44,958 nucleotides of DNA from JBFWQM01 sp050249455 (lineage in GTDB: Bacteria > Pseudomonadota > Alphaproteobacteria > MPNO01 > VGEU01), in assembly GCA_050249455.1 (NCBI GenBank), contig JBFWQM010000012.1, positions 1-44,958 on the forward strand. Direction: 5' to 3'. Position numbers and translations under genes: made by a program. Shown here piece after piece: positions 1 through 9,684 of the stretch. Numbering within the stretch: position 1 is the first letter of the stretch; every line of letters starts with the position of its first letter. The notes under the pieces were generated by a model. It was not told the DNA's origin, did no database searches, and saw only the letters and a program-made list of their open reading frames with translations.

Positions 1-600
1 CTCGATGAGGCCAGGCAGGCGGAGACCGTGCTGGGCTCCACCGGCCGCGGCGGCGAGACCTATATCGTGCCGGCGATGATGAACGCGGTCCTCGGCACCA
101 AGATCAAGATCGTCACCGGCTATCCCGGCATCAACGAGATCACCCTGGCGATCGAGCGCGGCGAGCTGCATGGGCGCAGCGGCTCGTGGGCGAACATCGT
201 GCAGCAGTCGCCGGAATGGGTGAGCGGCAAGAAGATCAACGTGCTGGCGCAGATCGGGGCGGCCAAGGACCCCGAGCTGCCGACCGTGCCGCTGATCACC
301 GATCTCGCCGCGAACGCCGAGGAACGCCAGCTGCTCGAGCTGGTGTCGGGGTTCCCCGTGTTCTCGCGCGCGCCGTGGCTGCCGCCGGGCGTGCCCGCCG
401 ACCGGGTCGACGCGATGCGGCGCGCCTTCGACGCCACCTTGAAGGACCCGGAGGTACTGCGGGTCGCGCGCGAGCGCAATGTTGACATCAGCCCCAACAC
501 CGGCGAGGACGTGCAGAAGCTCGCCGTCGCGGTGGGGGCGATCCCGCCCGCGCTTGTCGCGCGCGCGCGCGACATCCTCCAGCTGGGCGAGTCGAACTGA
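1..600 (+). CDS. Bug/TctC-type tripartite transporter solute-binding protein, 3' part
   Basis: The reading frame is open from base 1 and ends with TGA at 600, so the N-terminus and any signal peptide lie outside the window; about 199 residues remain. The visible part fits the C-terminal two thirds of a Bug-family periplasmic receptor, which captures carboxylates for a TTT transporter. It has the GYPGINEI stretch followed by AIERGELHGR, where Bug proteins turn back to the second lobe, then the usual PTVPLITDLA and the late segment where LPPGVPADRVDAMRRAFDAT matches the conserved 'P.GvP.drv..lr.a...tl.DP' region. Family assignment is firm; the substrate is unknown. No membrane genes of its own are visible, but a separate tctB-tctA pair lies about 7 kb away. 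Confidence 0.85.
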   Translation, partial: LDEARQAETVLGSTGRGGETYIVPAMMNAVLGTKIKIVTGYPGINEITLAIERGELHGRSGSWANIVQQSPEWVSGKKINVLAQIGAAKDPELPTVPLITDLAANAEERQLLELVSGFPVFSRAPWLPPGVPADRVDAMRRAFDATLKDPEVLRVARERNVDISPNTGEDVQKLAVAVGAIPPALVARARDILQLGESN

Positions 601-631
601 TCGAGGGGCCGGGCGGCGGGGCGGGCCGCGT

Positions 632-850
632 CTAATCGCGGCGGCTCTGCTTCGGCTTCCCGGCCTGCGCCGGCTGCAGCGAGCGGGCGCCGTAGGCCGC
701 GATCCAGGCGACGCCCGCGACCGTCAGGCATTCCATGAGGTGCGTCAGGCCGTCGGCGCCCTGCTGGGCCAGGCCGACCAGGCCCAGGGCCAGCATCAAC
801 AGCACCACGAACCTTGATCCGCGCTCCACCGCGTACGCAATCCGGCGCAT
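632..850 (-). CDS. Small hypothetical membrane protein
   Basis: This 72-residue protein has two hydrophobic stretches (about residues 14-30, FVVLLMLALGLVGLAQQ, and 40-53) and a basic C-terminal tail rich in Lys, Gln and Arg. I chose the ATG at 850 over an in-frame ATG 57 bases upstream because GGGGGAGG lies just before it and nothing similar precedes the longer form. It converges on the binding-protein gene, with the two stops about 30 bases apart. I do not recognise a family. It could be a spurious ORF in GC-rich DNA, but the hydrophobicity pattern and ribosome site favour a real gene. Confidence 0.5.
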   Translation of the reverse strand: MRRIAYAVERGSRFVVLLMLALGLVGLAQQGADGLTHLMECLTVAGVAWIAAYGARSLQPAQAGKPKQSRRD

Positions 851-948
851 GGCCGCCTCCCCCTTCTTCGCCGCCCCGTTGGCCGGGGCTTGCGGCGAAG
901 CATGCAATCGGGGTGCCAGTGGGCAAGAGGCCGCAAAATCAAGCGCTT

Positions 949-990
949 GATGCCGCTTCGCGGCATCCGCTGTCAGTTTTTCCGACAGCG
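949..990 (-). terminator. Two adjacent hairpins after tamB
   Basis: Just past the tamB stop (999) are two inverted repeats. CGCTGTC (968-974) pairs with GACAGCG (984-990) across a 9-base loop. GATGCCGC (949-956) pairs with GCGGCATC (960-967) across a 3-base loop. On the minus strand the second hairpin is followed by a T-rich stretch (TTGATTTT). Together they would make a reasonable intrinsic terminator for the tamA-tamB transcript, although the T-run is offset from the stem. Confidence 0.5.
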
Positions 991-998
991 TGCCGTCG

Positions 999-3900
999 TC
1001 AGTAGTCCCATTTCCACTTCACGCCGACCCGGCTGTCGGTGCCGAAGCTGCTTTCGACGGAGATGTGGGGCGTGACCTCGATCTCGACGGTGGCGGCGCC
1101 GGTGCGCGGGCCGGTGCCCTGGTCGAGCCCGACGTAGACGCCTTCCGTCAGGTACTTGCCGACGCTCAGGGTCGCCGCGTCGGTGCCCTCGCCGGCGCCG
1201 ACCCGCAGCACGTCCACGCCCAGCGTCTGCCGCATCCGGTCGAGGAAGCCGCCGGCGCCCGAGCCGCCGCCGGCCAGGGTCGCGACCGCGTCGGCGAGCT
1301 GCGCCGCCTCCAGCGGCGAGAGCCGTCCCGCGCCCTTGTCGAACAGGATGCGGGCCATGATTTCGTCCTGCGGCACCTCGGGCTGCGACGACAGCGTGAT
1401 CTTGGGGTTCGACGCCGAGCCGCTGACATGGATCACCGCCGTCAGCTCGCTCGTCGTGTATTCGGCCGTGAGCGCGATCGTCGGTTCGGCCTCGGGCAGG
1501 CCGGTCAGGTCGATGCGCCCGGTGGTCAATCGGAACACCTTGCCGATCGCCTCGAACTGGCCGCGCACGATGTGGATGTCGCCGTCGATCTTGGGCGCGT
1601 CGGCCGTGCCGGCGACGGTGACGCGTCCGGCCCATTCGGAATCGAGGCCACGTCCGCGCGCGTAGGCCTGGCCGGGAATCTCGACGACGATATCGAGCTT
1701 CAACGGCACCGGTGCGCTGGTCGGGATCGGCGCCGGCGGCGGCGGCGGCGGCCGGCCGCCGCCCACTTCCGTCACGTCGAGCGACACCACGGAGGGCGGC
1801 GGCGCCTCCTGGATCCGCAGCTCCGCGCGGTCGGTGCGCAGCCGCGCCCGCAACGTACCGCCGGCGACCGGCCCGGTCATGGCGACGGTGCCGCTAGCCG
1901 AAGCGGTGCCTTCGGCGCGATTGAAGAGCGTGAAGCGGGTCAGCGTGGCGTTGGCGTCCACCGGCATGCCGCGGCCCGGCGTCAAGTCGACCGTGCCGGT
2001 CAGCGCGATCTGCCCGTCGCGGCCGTCGCGGGCCGTGGCGCGCCGGATCGTCACCGCCGCGCCGTCGGCGACGACGTCGACCGTGAGGTCGCGCAGCAGG
2101 GTGCCCAGCAGCAGGTGCTCGTACTCGCCGTTGCGCAGGCTGACCTGGCCGTTGATCGACGGGGCGTCGGTCGTGCCGCGCACCTGCAGCGTCGCGCCGA
2201 GGTTGCCGGCCAGCCGCTGGGTGGGGAACGGCAGCCGTTCCCAGATGCGGCCCACGCTGCCCTTGGCGTCGGCGTCGACCGTCAGCGACGCATTCGGATC
2301 CAGCGCCGCCGCGAAGGGCGCCGCGGAGAGGCGGAGCGGCACGACCGCGGTCGCGTCGGCGGTCGTGTCGGCGCCCGCGGCGATGCGCGCGCCCGCCTCC
2401 AGCCGGCCGCCGCCGAACGTCGCGCGCAGGTTGGCCGTGGCCGGCGGCAGGCCGGCGGCCTCCTTCCCGGCGGCGCGCACGTCGGCCAGCGCGAGCGTCA
2501 GCGTACCGCCGATGTCCTGCGGCGGGCCGGATAGCGACAGGCGCGCATCGGCGCGCCCGGTCAGGCCCTGCTTCAGGGCCAGCGCATCGACCAGGGCCAG
2601 CGGCAGCCGCGTGACCGTCGCGTCCGCCCGCACGCCGCTGGGGCGGCTGGAAGCGTCGACCGCGATCTCGCCGCCGTTCACCGCGAGCCGAAAACTCTCG
2701 AGCGCCATCGCGTCCGGCGCGAGCGTGAGGGTCGCCGGTTGGCGCAGGGAAATCGTGCTGCCCGCCAGCCGCGCGTTCAGCCGCTCGAGGCGGAAGGTGC
2801 GGGCGGCGAGCGCGTCGGGCGACGTCACCGTCGCCGAAAGCCTTTCCACGGTGACGCCGCCGGCCGCGATGCCGTCGCCGTCCAGGCGCAGCTCCGCCCG
2901 GCTGCGCCGGCCGTCCGGCGCGACGGTGAGCGCGACCGTCGCCGTGCCGTCGAGCGCGGTGCCGGCCAGCCGCGACCACGGCGCCAGCGCGATCCGGTTG
3001 CTGCGCAGGGTGCCGTCGATCGTGGGGCCCGCGGTGTTCACCGTGAGGGCGCCGTCGATGCGCGCCTCTCCGGCGCGGATCCGCAGGTCGGGCAGCCGGA
3101 TGCGCCGCGCATCAGGCGCGGCAAGCGTGGTCTCGACCACGAGCGGCCCGAACTCGCTGGCGGCGCCGATGCGGATGTGGCCCCGCGGACGGCTGACGGC
3201 CGTCGCCACCTCTGCCTCGGCGTCCACGCCGGCGAGCGCGACGCCGCCGGCCGCGAGACGCGGCGCGTCGAGGCGCAACGTCACCGACGGGTCGGCGAGC
3301 GCGCCATGCACGCGGCCGGACGCCGACAGCTTACCGGCGGCGCCGGGCGCCACCGCCGCGAGGTCGTCCAGCCGCAGCGTGTAGCGCAGGTCGCTGCCCT
3401 GGCCGTCCGGGTCGAGCCGTCCCTGTGCGGACGCAGCGGCGCCGGGCGAGGTGAGCTGCAGCGCCTGCACGTCGATGACCATGCCGTCGCCGATCCGCAC
3501 GCTGGCTTCCAGCTTCGGCGCGGCGCCCAGGACGGTACGGAGCGCGGGCGCGACCGGCGCGAGGCCGCGGCCATTCACGACGGCGTCGATCGTGGTGCCA
3601 GCGATGCCGCCCGGCGTCGCGACGGTCACCGCCATCGAAACGGTGCCGTCGCGCAGCACGCCGGGCGCCAGCGTTTGCAGCCGGGTCAGGTCGCCGGTCA
3701 CGGTCAGCGTCCCGCCGTCCGCGCCGATCTCGCCGCTCGCCTGCAGCGCTGCTGCCGCCGCGTCCAGCGCGAGCGCTATGTCGCCGGCATGCGGGCGGTA
3801 GGGTTCGATGCGCGCGCCGATGCGCAGCGACGGCGCGGCGCCGATCGCGGCGGCGGCGGCGGGCGCTCCGAACGCCGCGCCGTCCGCGTGCAGCGTCGCG

Positions 3901-5159
3901 TCGGCGCGCAGCGCCAGCGCCGGATCGGACCACGGCGTCTCGGGCGCGAGCCGCGCCGTCAGGTTGAGCCGCCGAACGCGCGCGCCGTCGACCGCGGGCT
4001 CCTCGATCGACGCCGAGACATCCAGCGGCGCGCGCAGCAGGTTGCCTTCCGCCGCCAGGCGCAGCCGCGCCGACGCGAAGCGGACCGCGGGGATCTGCGC
4101 GGCCGTGGCCGAATCGCCGGCGACCGCCACGTCGATCGCCGCGCGTCCATCGAGGCTCTCCGGGTCGACATGCGCCGTGGCGTCGATGCGCAAGCCGGCC
4201 GCATCGATCCGGGCCGTCTGAACGACGATCGACTCGCCGTCCTCGCGCACTGCGACGTCGAAGGCCAGGCCTTCCGCCAGCAGCGTCGCCGCCGTGCCTT
4301 CCAGCAGGCCGGCAACGTCGGCGCGGCCGTCGAGGCGCAGCACCGGCCCGGCCGCCCCGCCGTCGATTGACACCGCGGTATCCACCGCCGCGCGGTTGCC
4401 GAGGCGGGCGGTCAGGCGCCCGGCGAAGCCAGGGATGGCGCCTTCGCCTTCGAAGCCGACATGGACCGGCGGCAGGTCGGGCTGCCCGGCCAGCCGCGCG
4501 ATCAGGCCGCCCGCCGGCTCGTCCACCGCGAGAGACAGCCGGAGCCGCCGGTCGTCGCGGCCATAGGCGGCATCCAGCCGTGCGCCGCCCGCACCGCCGT
4601 CGTGGCGCGCGATCGCCAGCCGCGCGCGCAGGTTGCCGTCGATCGCCAGCATTCCCTCGACGCCCAGCGAAGCCGCGACGCCGAGCACCGGTTCGGCCAG
4701 CGCCACCGTGGCGACGTCCAGCCGCTCGACCGCGATGTCGACCGGCAGCCGCGGCGGCGGCCATTCGATGCCGGACGGCTCGCCGCCCGAGCGCGGGTCG
4801 GGCGCCGGCGCCGGCGCGCGCAGCACCTCGACTTTCGCCGCGGACAGCCGTTCGATCGCCACCCGCCGGCTGACCAGCGCCGACGGCCGCCAGTCGAGGA
4901 CGACGTCCTCCAGGCGCAGCCACGGGCCGTCGGCGTCGGCGACGGCGAGCTTCTCGATCCGCAAGGTGTCCCACAGCGACCCCGACACGCCTTCGACGGC
5001 CACCTGCGATCCCGGCGACGACAGCGCGCCGGTTGCGGTGCGGGCCAGGAACGCGAGACCCGGACGCGTGTCGAGCGCGATGACGGCCGCGCCCGCCACC
5101 ACCACGAGGGTCGCGAACGCGATTCCGGCATAAGCCAGGATGCGGCGTGCGCGCGCCAT
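999..5159 (-). CDS. tamB: TamB translocation and assembly module, inner-membrane component
   Basis: A very long protein (1386 residues) with one N-terminal membrane anchor (residues 7-29, ILAYAGIAFATLVVVAGAAV) followed by a repetitive beta-rich body typical of AsmA/TamB proteins, which form a periplasm-spanning lipid-conducting groove. The last 300 residues match the conserved TamB (DUF490) domain: the GTADAPKIDGDIHIVRGQFE region, the PQDEIMARILFDKG motif, and a C-terminal barrel-like strand ending GVKWKWDY. A run of prolines near residue 1150 (1731-1760) is low-complexity linker, not a repeat element. The gene starts 1 base after the tamA stop, so the two are translationally coupled. TamB works with TamA in outer-membrane protein insertion and phospholipid transport. 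Length and order match the family; confidence is high. Confidence 0.95.
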   Translation of the reverse strand: MARARRILAYAGIAFATLVVVAGAAVIALDTRPGLAFLARTATGALSSPGSQVAVEGVSGSLWDTLRIEKLAVADADGPWLRLEDVVLDWRPSALVSRRVAIERLSAAKVEVLRAPAPAPDPRSGGEPSGIEWPPPRLPVDIAVERLDVATVALAEPVLGVAASLGVEGMLAIDGNLRARLAIARHDGGAGGARLDAAYGRDDRRLRLSLAVDEPAGGLIARLAGQPDLPPVHVGFEGEGAIPGFAGRLTARLGNRAAVDTAVSIDGGAAGPVLRLDGRADVAGLLEGTAATLLAEGLAFDVAVREDGESIVVQTARIDAAGLRIDATAHVDPESLDGRAAIDVAVAGDSATAAQIPAVRFASARLRLAAEGNLLRAPLDVSASIEEPAVDGARVRRLNLTARLAPETPWSDPALALRADATLHADGAAFGAPAAAAAIGAAPSLRIGARIEPYRPHAGDIALALDAAAAALQASGEIGADGGTLTVTGDLTRLQTLAPGVLRDGTVSMAVTVATPGGIAGTTIDAVVNGRGLAPVAPALRTVLGAAPKLEASVRIGDGMVIDVQALQLTSPGAAASAQGRLDPDGQGSDLRYTLRLDDLAAVAPGAAGKLSASGRVHGALADPSVTLRLDAPRLAAGGVALAGVDAEAEVATAVSRPRGHIRIGAASEFGPLVVETTLAAPDARRIRLPDLRIRAGEARIDGALTVNTAGPTIDGTLRSNRIALAPWSRLAGTALDGTATVALTVAPDGRRSRAELRLDGDGIAAGGVTVERLSATVTSPDALAARTFRLERLNARLAGSTISLRQPATLTLAPDAMALESFRLAVNGGEIAVDASSRPSGVRADATVTRLPLALVDALALKQGLTGRADARLSLSGPPQDIGGTLTLALADVRAAGKEAAGLPPATANLRATFGGGRLEAGARIAAGADTTADATAVVPLRLSAAPFAAALDPNASLTVDADAKGSVGRIWERLPFPTQRLAGNLGATLQVRGTTDAPSINGQVSLRNGEYEHLLLGTLLRDLTVDVVADGAAVTIRRATARDGRDGQIALTGTVDLTPGRGMPVDANATLTRFTLFNRAEGTASASGTVAMTGPVAGGTLRARLRTDRAELRIQEAPPPSVVSLDVTEVGGGRPPPPPPAPIPTSAPVPLKLDIVVEIPGQAYARGRGLDSEWAGRVTVAGTADAPKIDGDIHIVRGQFEAIGKVFRLTTGRIDLTGLPEAEPTIALTAEYTTSELTAVIHVSGSASNPKITLSSQPEVPQDEIMARILFDKGAGRLSPLEAAQLADAVATLAGGGSGAGGFLDRMRQTLGVDVLRVGAGEGTDAATLSVGKYLTEGVYVGLDQGTGPRTGAATVEIEVTPHISVESSFGTDSRVGVKWKWDY

Positions 5160-5160
5160 C

Positions 5161-6924
5161 TCAGAACGCCTGGCCGAGGCTGATGTAGAACTGGAAGCTG
5201 TCGTCTTCGTCGCGCGGGTTGAGCGGCACGGCGACGTCGAGGCGCACCGGGCCGAGCGGCGTGAAATAGCGCAGGCCCAGCCCCGCCGACCATAAATAGC
5301 GGCCGCCGAATTCCGGCAGCGTGGAATCGTAGACGTTGCCGCCCTCGAAGAACGGCACGATGCCGAAGTCGCCGAACACGCGGAAGCGCGCCTCGGCGCC
5401 GACCTCCACGACGGACCGGCCGCCGAGCGGGTCGCCGTCGCGGTCGAGCGGACCCGCGAGCTGGTAGGCGAAGCCGCGCAGGCTGCCGCCGCCGCCGGAG
5501 TAGAAGCGGCGGTTGGCGGGGATGTCCTCCGTCGCGTCGCCGGCGATCGAGCCGATGCGCGCGCGCCCGGCCAGCACGACCGTCCGGTCCGAGAACGGCG
5601 CCCAATAGGTCGATGCCGTCACCTCGTTGCGCAGGAACAGCGCGTCCTCGAACAAGACGCCGAAGAACGGCGTCGTCTCCGCCCGCACCCGGATGCCGCG
5701 GGTGGGGTCCAGGATGTCGTCGCGCCCGTCCCAGGTGACGGCCAGCGGCAGGCCGAGGAGTGCGAATTGGCGCTCGCCCTCTTCGTCGGTGATCGACGAG
5801 TACTCGAGCAGCCCGCCGGCGGACGCCTTCAGCCGGGGTCCGAACGTCCGCTCGACGCCGGCCTGGGTGGTCGCCAGCACGCCCTCGAACGCCTCGGTGT
5901 CCTGGTTCTCGATCACCTGGCTGGCCCGCACGTCCTGCCCGTAGCGCCCGACGTTGGGCGCGATGAAGGTGCCGGTCAGGCGCTGCACCAGCTGCCCGGC
6001 CTCCAGCTCGAAGCGCAGCTTCTCCTGCCGGTCGAGCAGGTTGCGGTGCTCCCAGAACGCCGTCGCGGCGATGCCCTCGCTCGTCGAGTAGGCGAGGCCG
6101 CCGCCGAACGACCGCGGCGGACCTTCGCGCAGCCGGACGGTGACCGGCACGCGGCCGTCGGGGCCGGCGGCGCCGGCCGGCTCGATCGTCACCGATTCGA
6201 ACAGGCCGGACGCCCGCAGGCGCGTCGCCAGCTCGTCCAGGCGCCGTCGGTCGAAGCGGTCGCCGGCGCGCCACGGCACCAGGCGCTGCAGATAGCTCGT
6301 CTCCACGCCGGCGGCGCCGTCAAACTGCGGCGCCGCCAGCCGCACGTCTGGACCGGCGTCGACCTCGACGGTCGCCCGCATCGTGCGCGTGTTGTGATCG
6401 ACGACCACGCGCCGGTCGCGGCGCTGTGCGAACGGGTGGCCGCGGTTCGCGAGCTCGCGAAACAGCGTGTCCTCCGCTGCGACGATGTCGGCGGCATGCG
6501 CCGGCGCGCCGACCGTGAGCCCGAGCGCTGCCGGCTCGCGCGGCAGATCGCCCGCGTCGCCCGCGACGTAGCGGACCTCGTAGGCGGCGAGGCGGTACAC
6601 CGGGCCGGTCTCGATCGCGATGCGGACAACAGCCGGCTCTTGCGCCGTCTCGACAGACATCTCGATGCGCGCGTCATAATAGCCCTGGGAGCGCAGCGCC
6701 TCGTCGAGACGCGGACGGTCGTCGTCCATCCGGCGCTGCAGTCCGGCGACGGTGAACGGCGGGTTGTCCTTGAGCGACTCCAGGTGCGACGTCGCCATCA
6801 GCAGCGTGCGCAGATCGGCGTTCTCGACGCCGGTCAGCACGACCTCATAGGGGAGCCGGCGGTCCTGCGCCGTCGCGGCGACGGCGGACGCGAGCAGCGC
6901 GGCGAATGCCAGCAACCAGCGCAT
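5161..6924 (-). CDS. tamA: TamA, Omp85-family outer-membrane assembly protein
   Basis: 587 residues. The start at 6924 begins with a clean signal peptide (MRWLLAFAALLASAVAATAQ); a start 45 bases upstream would bury it behind a charged extension and has no ribosome site. The N-terminal half holds POTRA domains (about residues 25-260). The C-terminal half is a 16-strand barrel carrying the Omp85 loop motif in RFYSGGGGSLRGFAY, whose LRGF is the substrate-binding lock element. The protein ends in Phe (FYISLGQAF), the usual BAM recognition signal. It sits in the outer membrane as partner of TamB, encoded immediately downstream. It lacks the third-position length of BamA and is next to tamB, so TamA is preferred over BamA. 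Confidence 0.93.
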   Translation of the reverse strand: MRWLLAFAALLASAVAATAQDRRLPYEVVLTGVENADLRTLLMATSHLESLKDNPPFTVAGLQRRMDDDRPRLDEALRSQGYYDARIEMSVETAQEPAVVRIAIETGPVYRLAAYEVRYVAGDAGDLPREPAALGLTVGAPAHAADIVAAEDTLFRELANRGHPFAQRRDRRVVVDHNTRTMRATVEVDAGPDVRLAAPQFDGAAGVETSYLQRLVPWRAGDRFDRRRLDELATRLRASGLFESVTIEPAGAAGPDGRVPVTVRLREGPPRSFGGGLAYSTSEGIAATAFWEHRNLLDRQEKLRFELEAGQLVQRLTGTFIAPNVGRYGQDVRASQVIENQDTEAFEGVLATTQAGVERTFGPRLKASAGGLLEYSSITDEEGERQFALLGLPLAVTWDGRDDILDPTRGIRVRAETTPFFGVLFEDALFLRNEVTASTYWAPFSDRTVVLAGRARIGSIAGDATEDIPANRRFYSGGGGSLRGFAYQLAGPLDRDGDPLGGRSVVEVGAEARFRVFGDFGIVPFFEGGNVYDSTLPEFGGRYLWSAGLGLRYFTPLGPVRLDVAVPLNPRDEDDSFQFYISLGQAF

Positions 6925-7185
6925 GACCTGCGTCCGCCGCAGGAGCGGGCATCGGCGGGCAACGATCATCGTTGCGGCTGCGTCGAGCCAGGCCGGAGCG
7001 GCGCGGCGTCACGCGGCGATGTGCGACAGGGTATAAACGAAGTCACGTTCACGCGAGCGGCACCTCGGGTTGAAAAGCCGTCGCGACGCCGCCGCGCCGG
7101 CCGCAGGCGGTTTCGACAACCGCTTGAGTCGCCGCAGGGATGTTAGGGCCGGCAAGCGGCAGGTACTGCCCGCAACGCGCAATAC

Positions 7186-7494
7186 TTATTTGTGTTCCAG
7201 ATAGTGCGGTGCAACCTGGAACGGGATGACCTCGAAGTCCTGCCATACCCCGGCCCGGGTGTACGGGTCGTTGTGGAGCCATTCGTCCAGCGCCGCACGG
7301 CTTTCGAATTCGCAGATCACGCCGGATCCGGCGGGGTTGCCGGCATCGTCGAAGATGGCGCCGCCCAGGTGCAGATGACCGTCCTCGTGCAGCTTTGCCG
7401 CGCCTGCGAGATGCTGCGGGCGCACCTCGTTGCGCCGACGCTGGGCCTCAGGATCGGCCGGGTTGCGCATGCGCATGATGACGAGGAACTGCAT
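7186..7494 (-). CDS. YciI-like protein
   Basis: A 102-residue ferredoxin-fold protein of the YciI family. The start at 7494 is preceded by GGGAGG at good spacing; the frame stays open 105 bases upstream but that part reads as noise. Features are the MQFLVIMRM opening, a central GGAIFDDAGNPAGS turn and the DEWLHNDPYTRAGVWQDFEV segment, where YciI proteins keep an Asp-Pro-(Tyr/Phe) motif near the putative active-site pocket. Family members include dehydrochlorinase- and muconolactone-related enzymes, but most have no known reaction. It is divergent from tctB with 135 bases between starts. A link to that transporter is possible but unproven. Confidence 0.85.
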   Translation of the reverse strand: MQFLVIMRMRNPADPEAQRRRNEVRPQHLAGAAKLHEDGHLHLGGAIFDDAGNPAGSGVICEFESRAALDEWLHNDPYTRAGVWQDFEVIPFQVAPHYLEHK

Positions 7495-7629
7495 CGGAGC
7501 CTCCCACTGATCGCCGTCGACGGCGGGCATGGTATACGCGCAAAGTGGCGCGTGCACGCAGGGCCGCAACGTGGCACACTCGTGATCGCTTATTGACATT
7601 TATCCACGGCAAGACCACAACCGCGACCC

Positions 7630-8085
7630 ATGGCTGGGAGAATAAAGGCGCCGCAAGATCTGGCTGCGGGCATCATGTTCGCAGTCCTGGGGGCAGGGGC
7701 GCTCATCATCGCGCAAAACTACGAGGCCGGGAACGCATCGCGCTTCGGTCCTGGAATGGTGCCGCGTCTGCTCGGTGCCTGTCTGCTGATCGGTGGGATC
7801 GCGGTGATTGCGCGCGGCTTCCTGAGTCATGGCGACCGGATCGAACGATGGATCCTGCGCCCGAACATTTTCGTGCTGCTGTCGGTGCTCGCGTTCGGCC
7901 TGCTGATCGAGCATACCGGGCTGATCCTGGCGACGATCGTGATCACGGTGATCGCGCGGTGCGCCCAGCAGGCGTATCAGGTTCGCTGGATTGAAACAGC
8001 GGTTCTCGCCGTCGGCCTCGCCGCGTTCGGCGCGATCGCGTTCGTGAAGTCGCTCGAACTGCCCATTCCGCTCTGGCCCGGCTGA
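7630..8085 (+). CDS. tctB: TctB-family small membrane subunit of a TTT transporter
   Basis: 151 residues with four hydrophobic segments (about 12-29, 45-68, 81-115 as two, and 122-139), matching the four-helix TctB subunit of tripartite tricarboxylate transporters. The signature ASRFGPGMVPRLLGACLLIGG after helix 1 matches the family's 'rfGPg.fP.llg..L...G' motif. The ATG has no clear ribosome site. Its TGA shares a base with the tctA ATG (8085), so the two are coupled. The predicted role is to stabilise TctA in the inner membrane during sodium- or proton-driven uptake of di- or tricarboxylates delivered by the binding protein at 9685. Confidence 0.93.
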   Translation: MAGRIKAPQDLAAGIMFAVLGAGALIIAQNYEAGNASRFGPGMVPRLLGACLLIGGIAVIARGFLSHGDRIERWILRPNIFVLLSVLAFGLLIEHTGLILATIVITVIARCAQQAYQVRWIETAVLAVGLAAFGAIAFVKSLELPIPLWPG

Positions 8086-9584
8086 TGGAGGTCTTCGACC
8101 ACCTTGTGCTGGGCTTCGGGGTCGCGCTGACATGGCAGAACGTCATGTTCTGCCTGCTCGGCGCGCTGGTCGGCACCTTGATCGGCGTGCTGCCGGGCAT
8201 CGGGCCGCTCGCGACGATTGCGATGCTGCTGCCGATCACGTTCTACATACCGCCGATCGCGGCCATCATCATGCTTGCCGGCATCTACTACGGCGCGCAA
8301 TACGGCGGCTCCACGACGGCGATCCTGGTGAACATGCCGGGTGAATCGTCATCGGTGGTGACGTGTATCGATGGCCACCAGATGGCGCGCCGCGGCCATG
8401 CCGGCGCGGCGCTGACGGTCGCGGCGCTGGGCTCGCTGTTCGCCGGCATCGTCGGCACTTCGGTGCTCGCCTTCCTGACGCCGCCGCTGGTGGCGGTGGC
8501 CAACTCGTTCGGCTCGCCCGAATACTGCGCGCTGATGACGCTCGGCCTCGTGGCCAGCGTCGTGCTGGCGCAGGGATCGGTGCTGAAGGCGAGCATGATG
8601 ATCTTCGTCGGCGCGCTGCTCGGCCTGATCGGCACCGACGTTCACAGCGCGACCTTGCGCTACACCTTCGGCCTGCCCGACCTGTCGGACGGCATCGGCT
8701 TCGTCCCGATCGCGATGGGCCTGTTCGGCATCTCGGAAATCATCCTCAACCTGGAGCAGCGGCTGCAGCAGAAGGAGGTGTTCGAGAAGATCCGCGGCAT
8801 GTGGCCGACCCGCGAGCAGTGGCGGCGCGCGATGCCGGCGAGCCTGCGCGGCACCGTCCTTGGCTCCGTGCTGGGCGTGCTCCCGGGCGGCGGCGCGATC
8901 ATGAGCTCGTTCGCGTCGTATGCGCTGGAAAAGAAGGTGTCCAAGCGGCCGGAGGAGTTCGGCCACGGCGCGATCGAAGGCGTGGCCGGACCGGAATCGG
9001 CCAACAACGCCGGCGCCCAGACCTCGTTCATCCCGCTCCTGATCCTGGGCATTCCATCGAACGCGGTACTGGCGCTGCTGGCCGGCGCCATGATGATCCA
9101 CGGCGTCGCGCCTGGCCCGCAGATCGCCACGGAGAAGCCCGAGCTGTTCTGGGGCGTCATCGCCAGCATGTTCCTGGGCAACGTGATGCTGGTGGTCATC
9201 AACCTGCCGTTGATCGGGGTGTGGATCCGCATCCTCAAGATTCCCTACGGCCTGCTGTATCCGGCGATCCTGATGTTCTGCTGCATCGGGGTCTACAGCG
9301 TGAACAATTCGAGCTTCGAAGTGCTGATGACCGCGATGTTCGGCTTCATCGGCTACATGTTCCGCAAGTTCGGCTGCGAGATGGCGCCGCTGCTGATGGC
9401 CTTCGTCCTCGCCCCGCTGTTCGAGGAGAACCTGCGGCGCGCCATGCTGCTCGCACGCGGCGACCCGTCGATCTTCATCGACCGGCCGGTCAGCGCCGGC
9501 CTGCTGATAGCCGCCGCGCTCCTGATGCTGATCGTCGTCGTGCCGGCGGTGAAGAAGGGCCGCGAGAAGGCGTTCCAGGAATAG
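8085..9584 (+). CDS. tctA: TctA-family large membrane subunit of a TTT transporter
   Basis: 499 residues, the usual TctA length, with about twelve membrane segments. The conserved loop GVLPGIGPLATIAMLLPIT near residues 33-51 and its inverted-repeat counterpart GVLPGGGAIMSSFASYALEK near residue 265-284 mark the two pseudo-symmetrical halves, as does AGPESANNAGAQTSFIPLL. It forms the translocation channel for the carboxylate captured by the periplasmic receptor. Start and stop overlap with tctB make one operon; tctC-type gene 9685 follows after 100 bases. Substrate cannot be read from the sequence. Confidence 0.96.
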   Translation: MEVFDHLVLGFGVALTWQNVMFCLLGALVGTLIGVLPGIGPLATIAMLLPITFYIPPIAAIIMLAGIYYGAQYGGSTTAILVNMPGESSSVVTCIDGHQMARRGHAGAALTVAALGSLFAGIVGTSVLAFLTPPLVAVANSFGSPEYCALMTLGLVASVVLAQGSVLKASMMIFVGALLGLIGTDVHSATLRYTFGLPDLSDGIGFVPIAMGLFGISEIILNLEQRLQQKEVFEKIRGMWPTREQWRRAMPASLRGTVLGSVLGVLPGGGAIMSSFASYALEKKVSKRPEEFGHGAIEGVAGPESANNAGAQTSFIPLLILGIPSNAVLALLAGAMMIHGVAPGPQIATEKPELFWGVIASMFLGNVMLVVINLPLIGVWIRILKIPYGLLYPAILMFCCIGVYSVNNSSFEVLMTAMFGFIGYMFRKFGCEMAPLLMAFVLAPLFEENLRRAMLLARGDPSIFIDRPVSAGLLIAAALLMLIVVVPAVKKGREKAFQE

Positions 9585-9684
9585 GCGCGGGCCGCGGCGC
9601 TCGGTTGCACGCCTGACGGACGCGCGGCATGATCCTGCGCCCGCCTGTCGCGATGAAGCGGCAGCGGCCAGCAGGGAGTGCACC

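Noticed and set aside
1731..1760. GGC-triplet run as a microsatellite or CRISPR-like repeat
   Set aside because: It is in frame and encodes a Pro-rich linker inside tamB; no spacers.
990..2534. Long open frame antisense to tamB
   Set aside because: GC-rich DNA leaves opposite frames open. The translation is Arg/Ala/Gly-rich with no motif, while the tamB frame has clear domains.
7593..7598. TTGACA upstream of tctB
   Set aside because: No plausible -10 box at 16-18 bases; 7616-7621 reads CACAAC.
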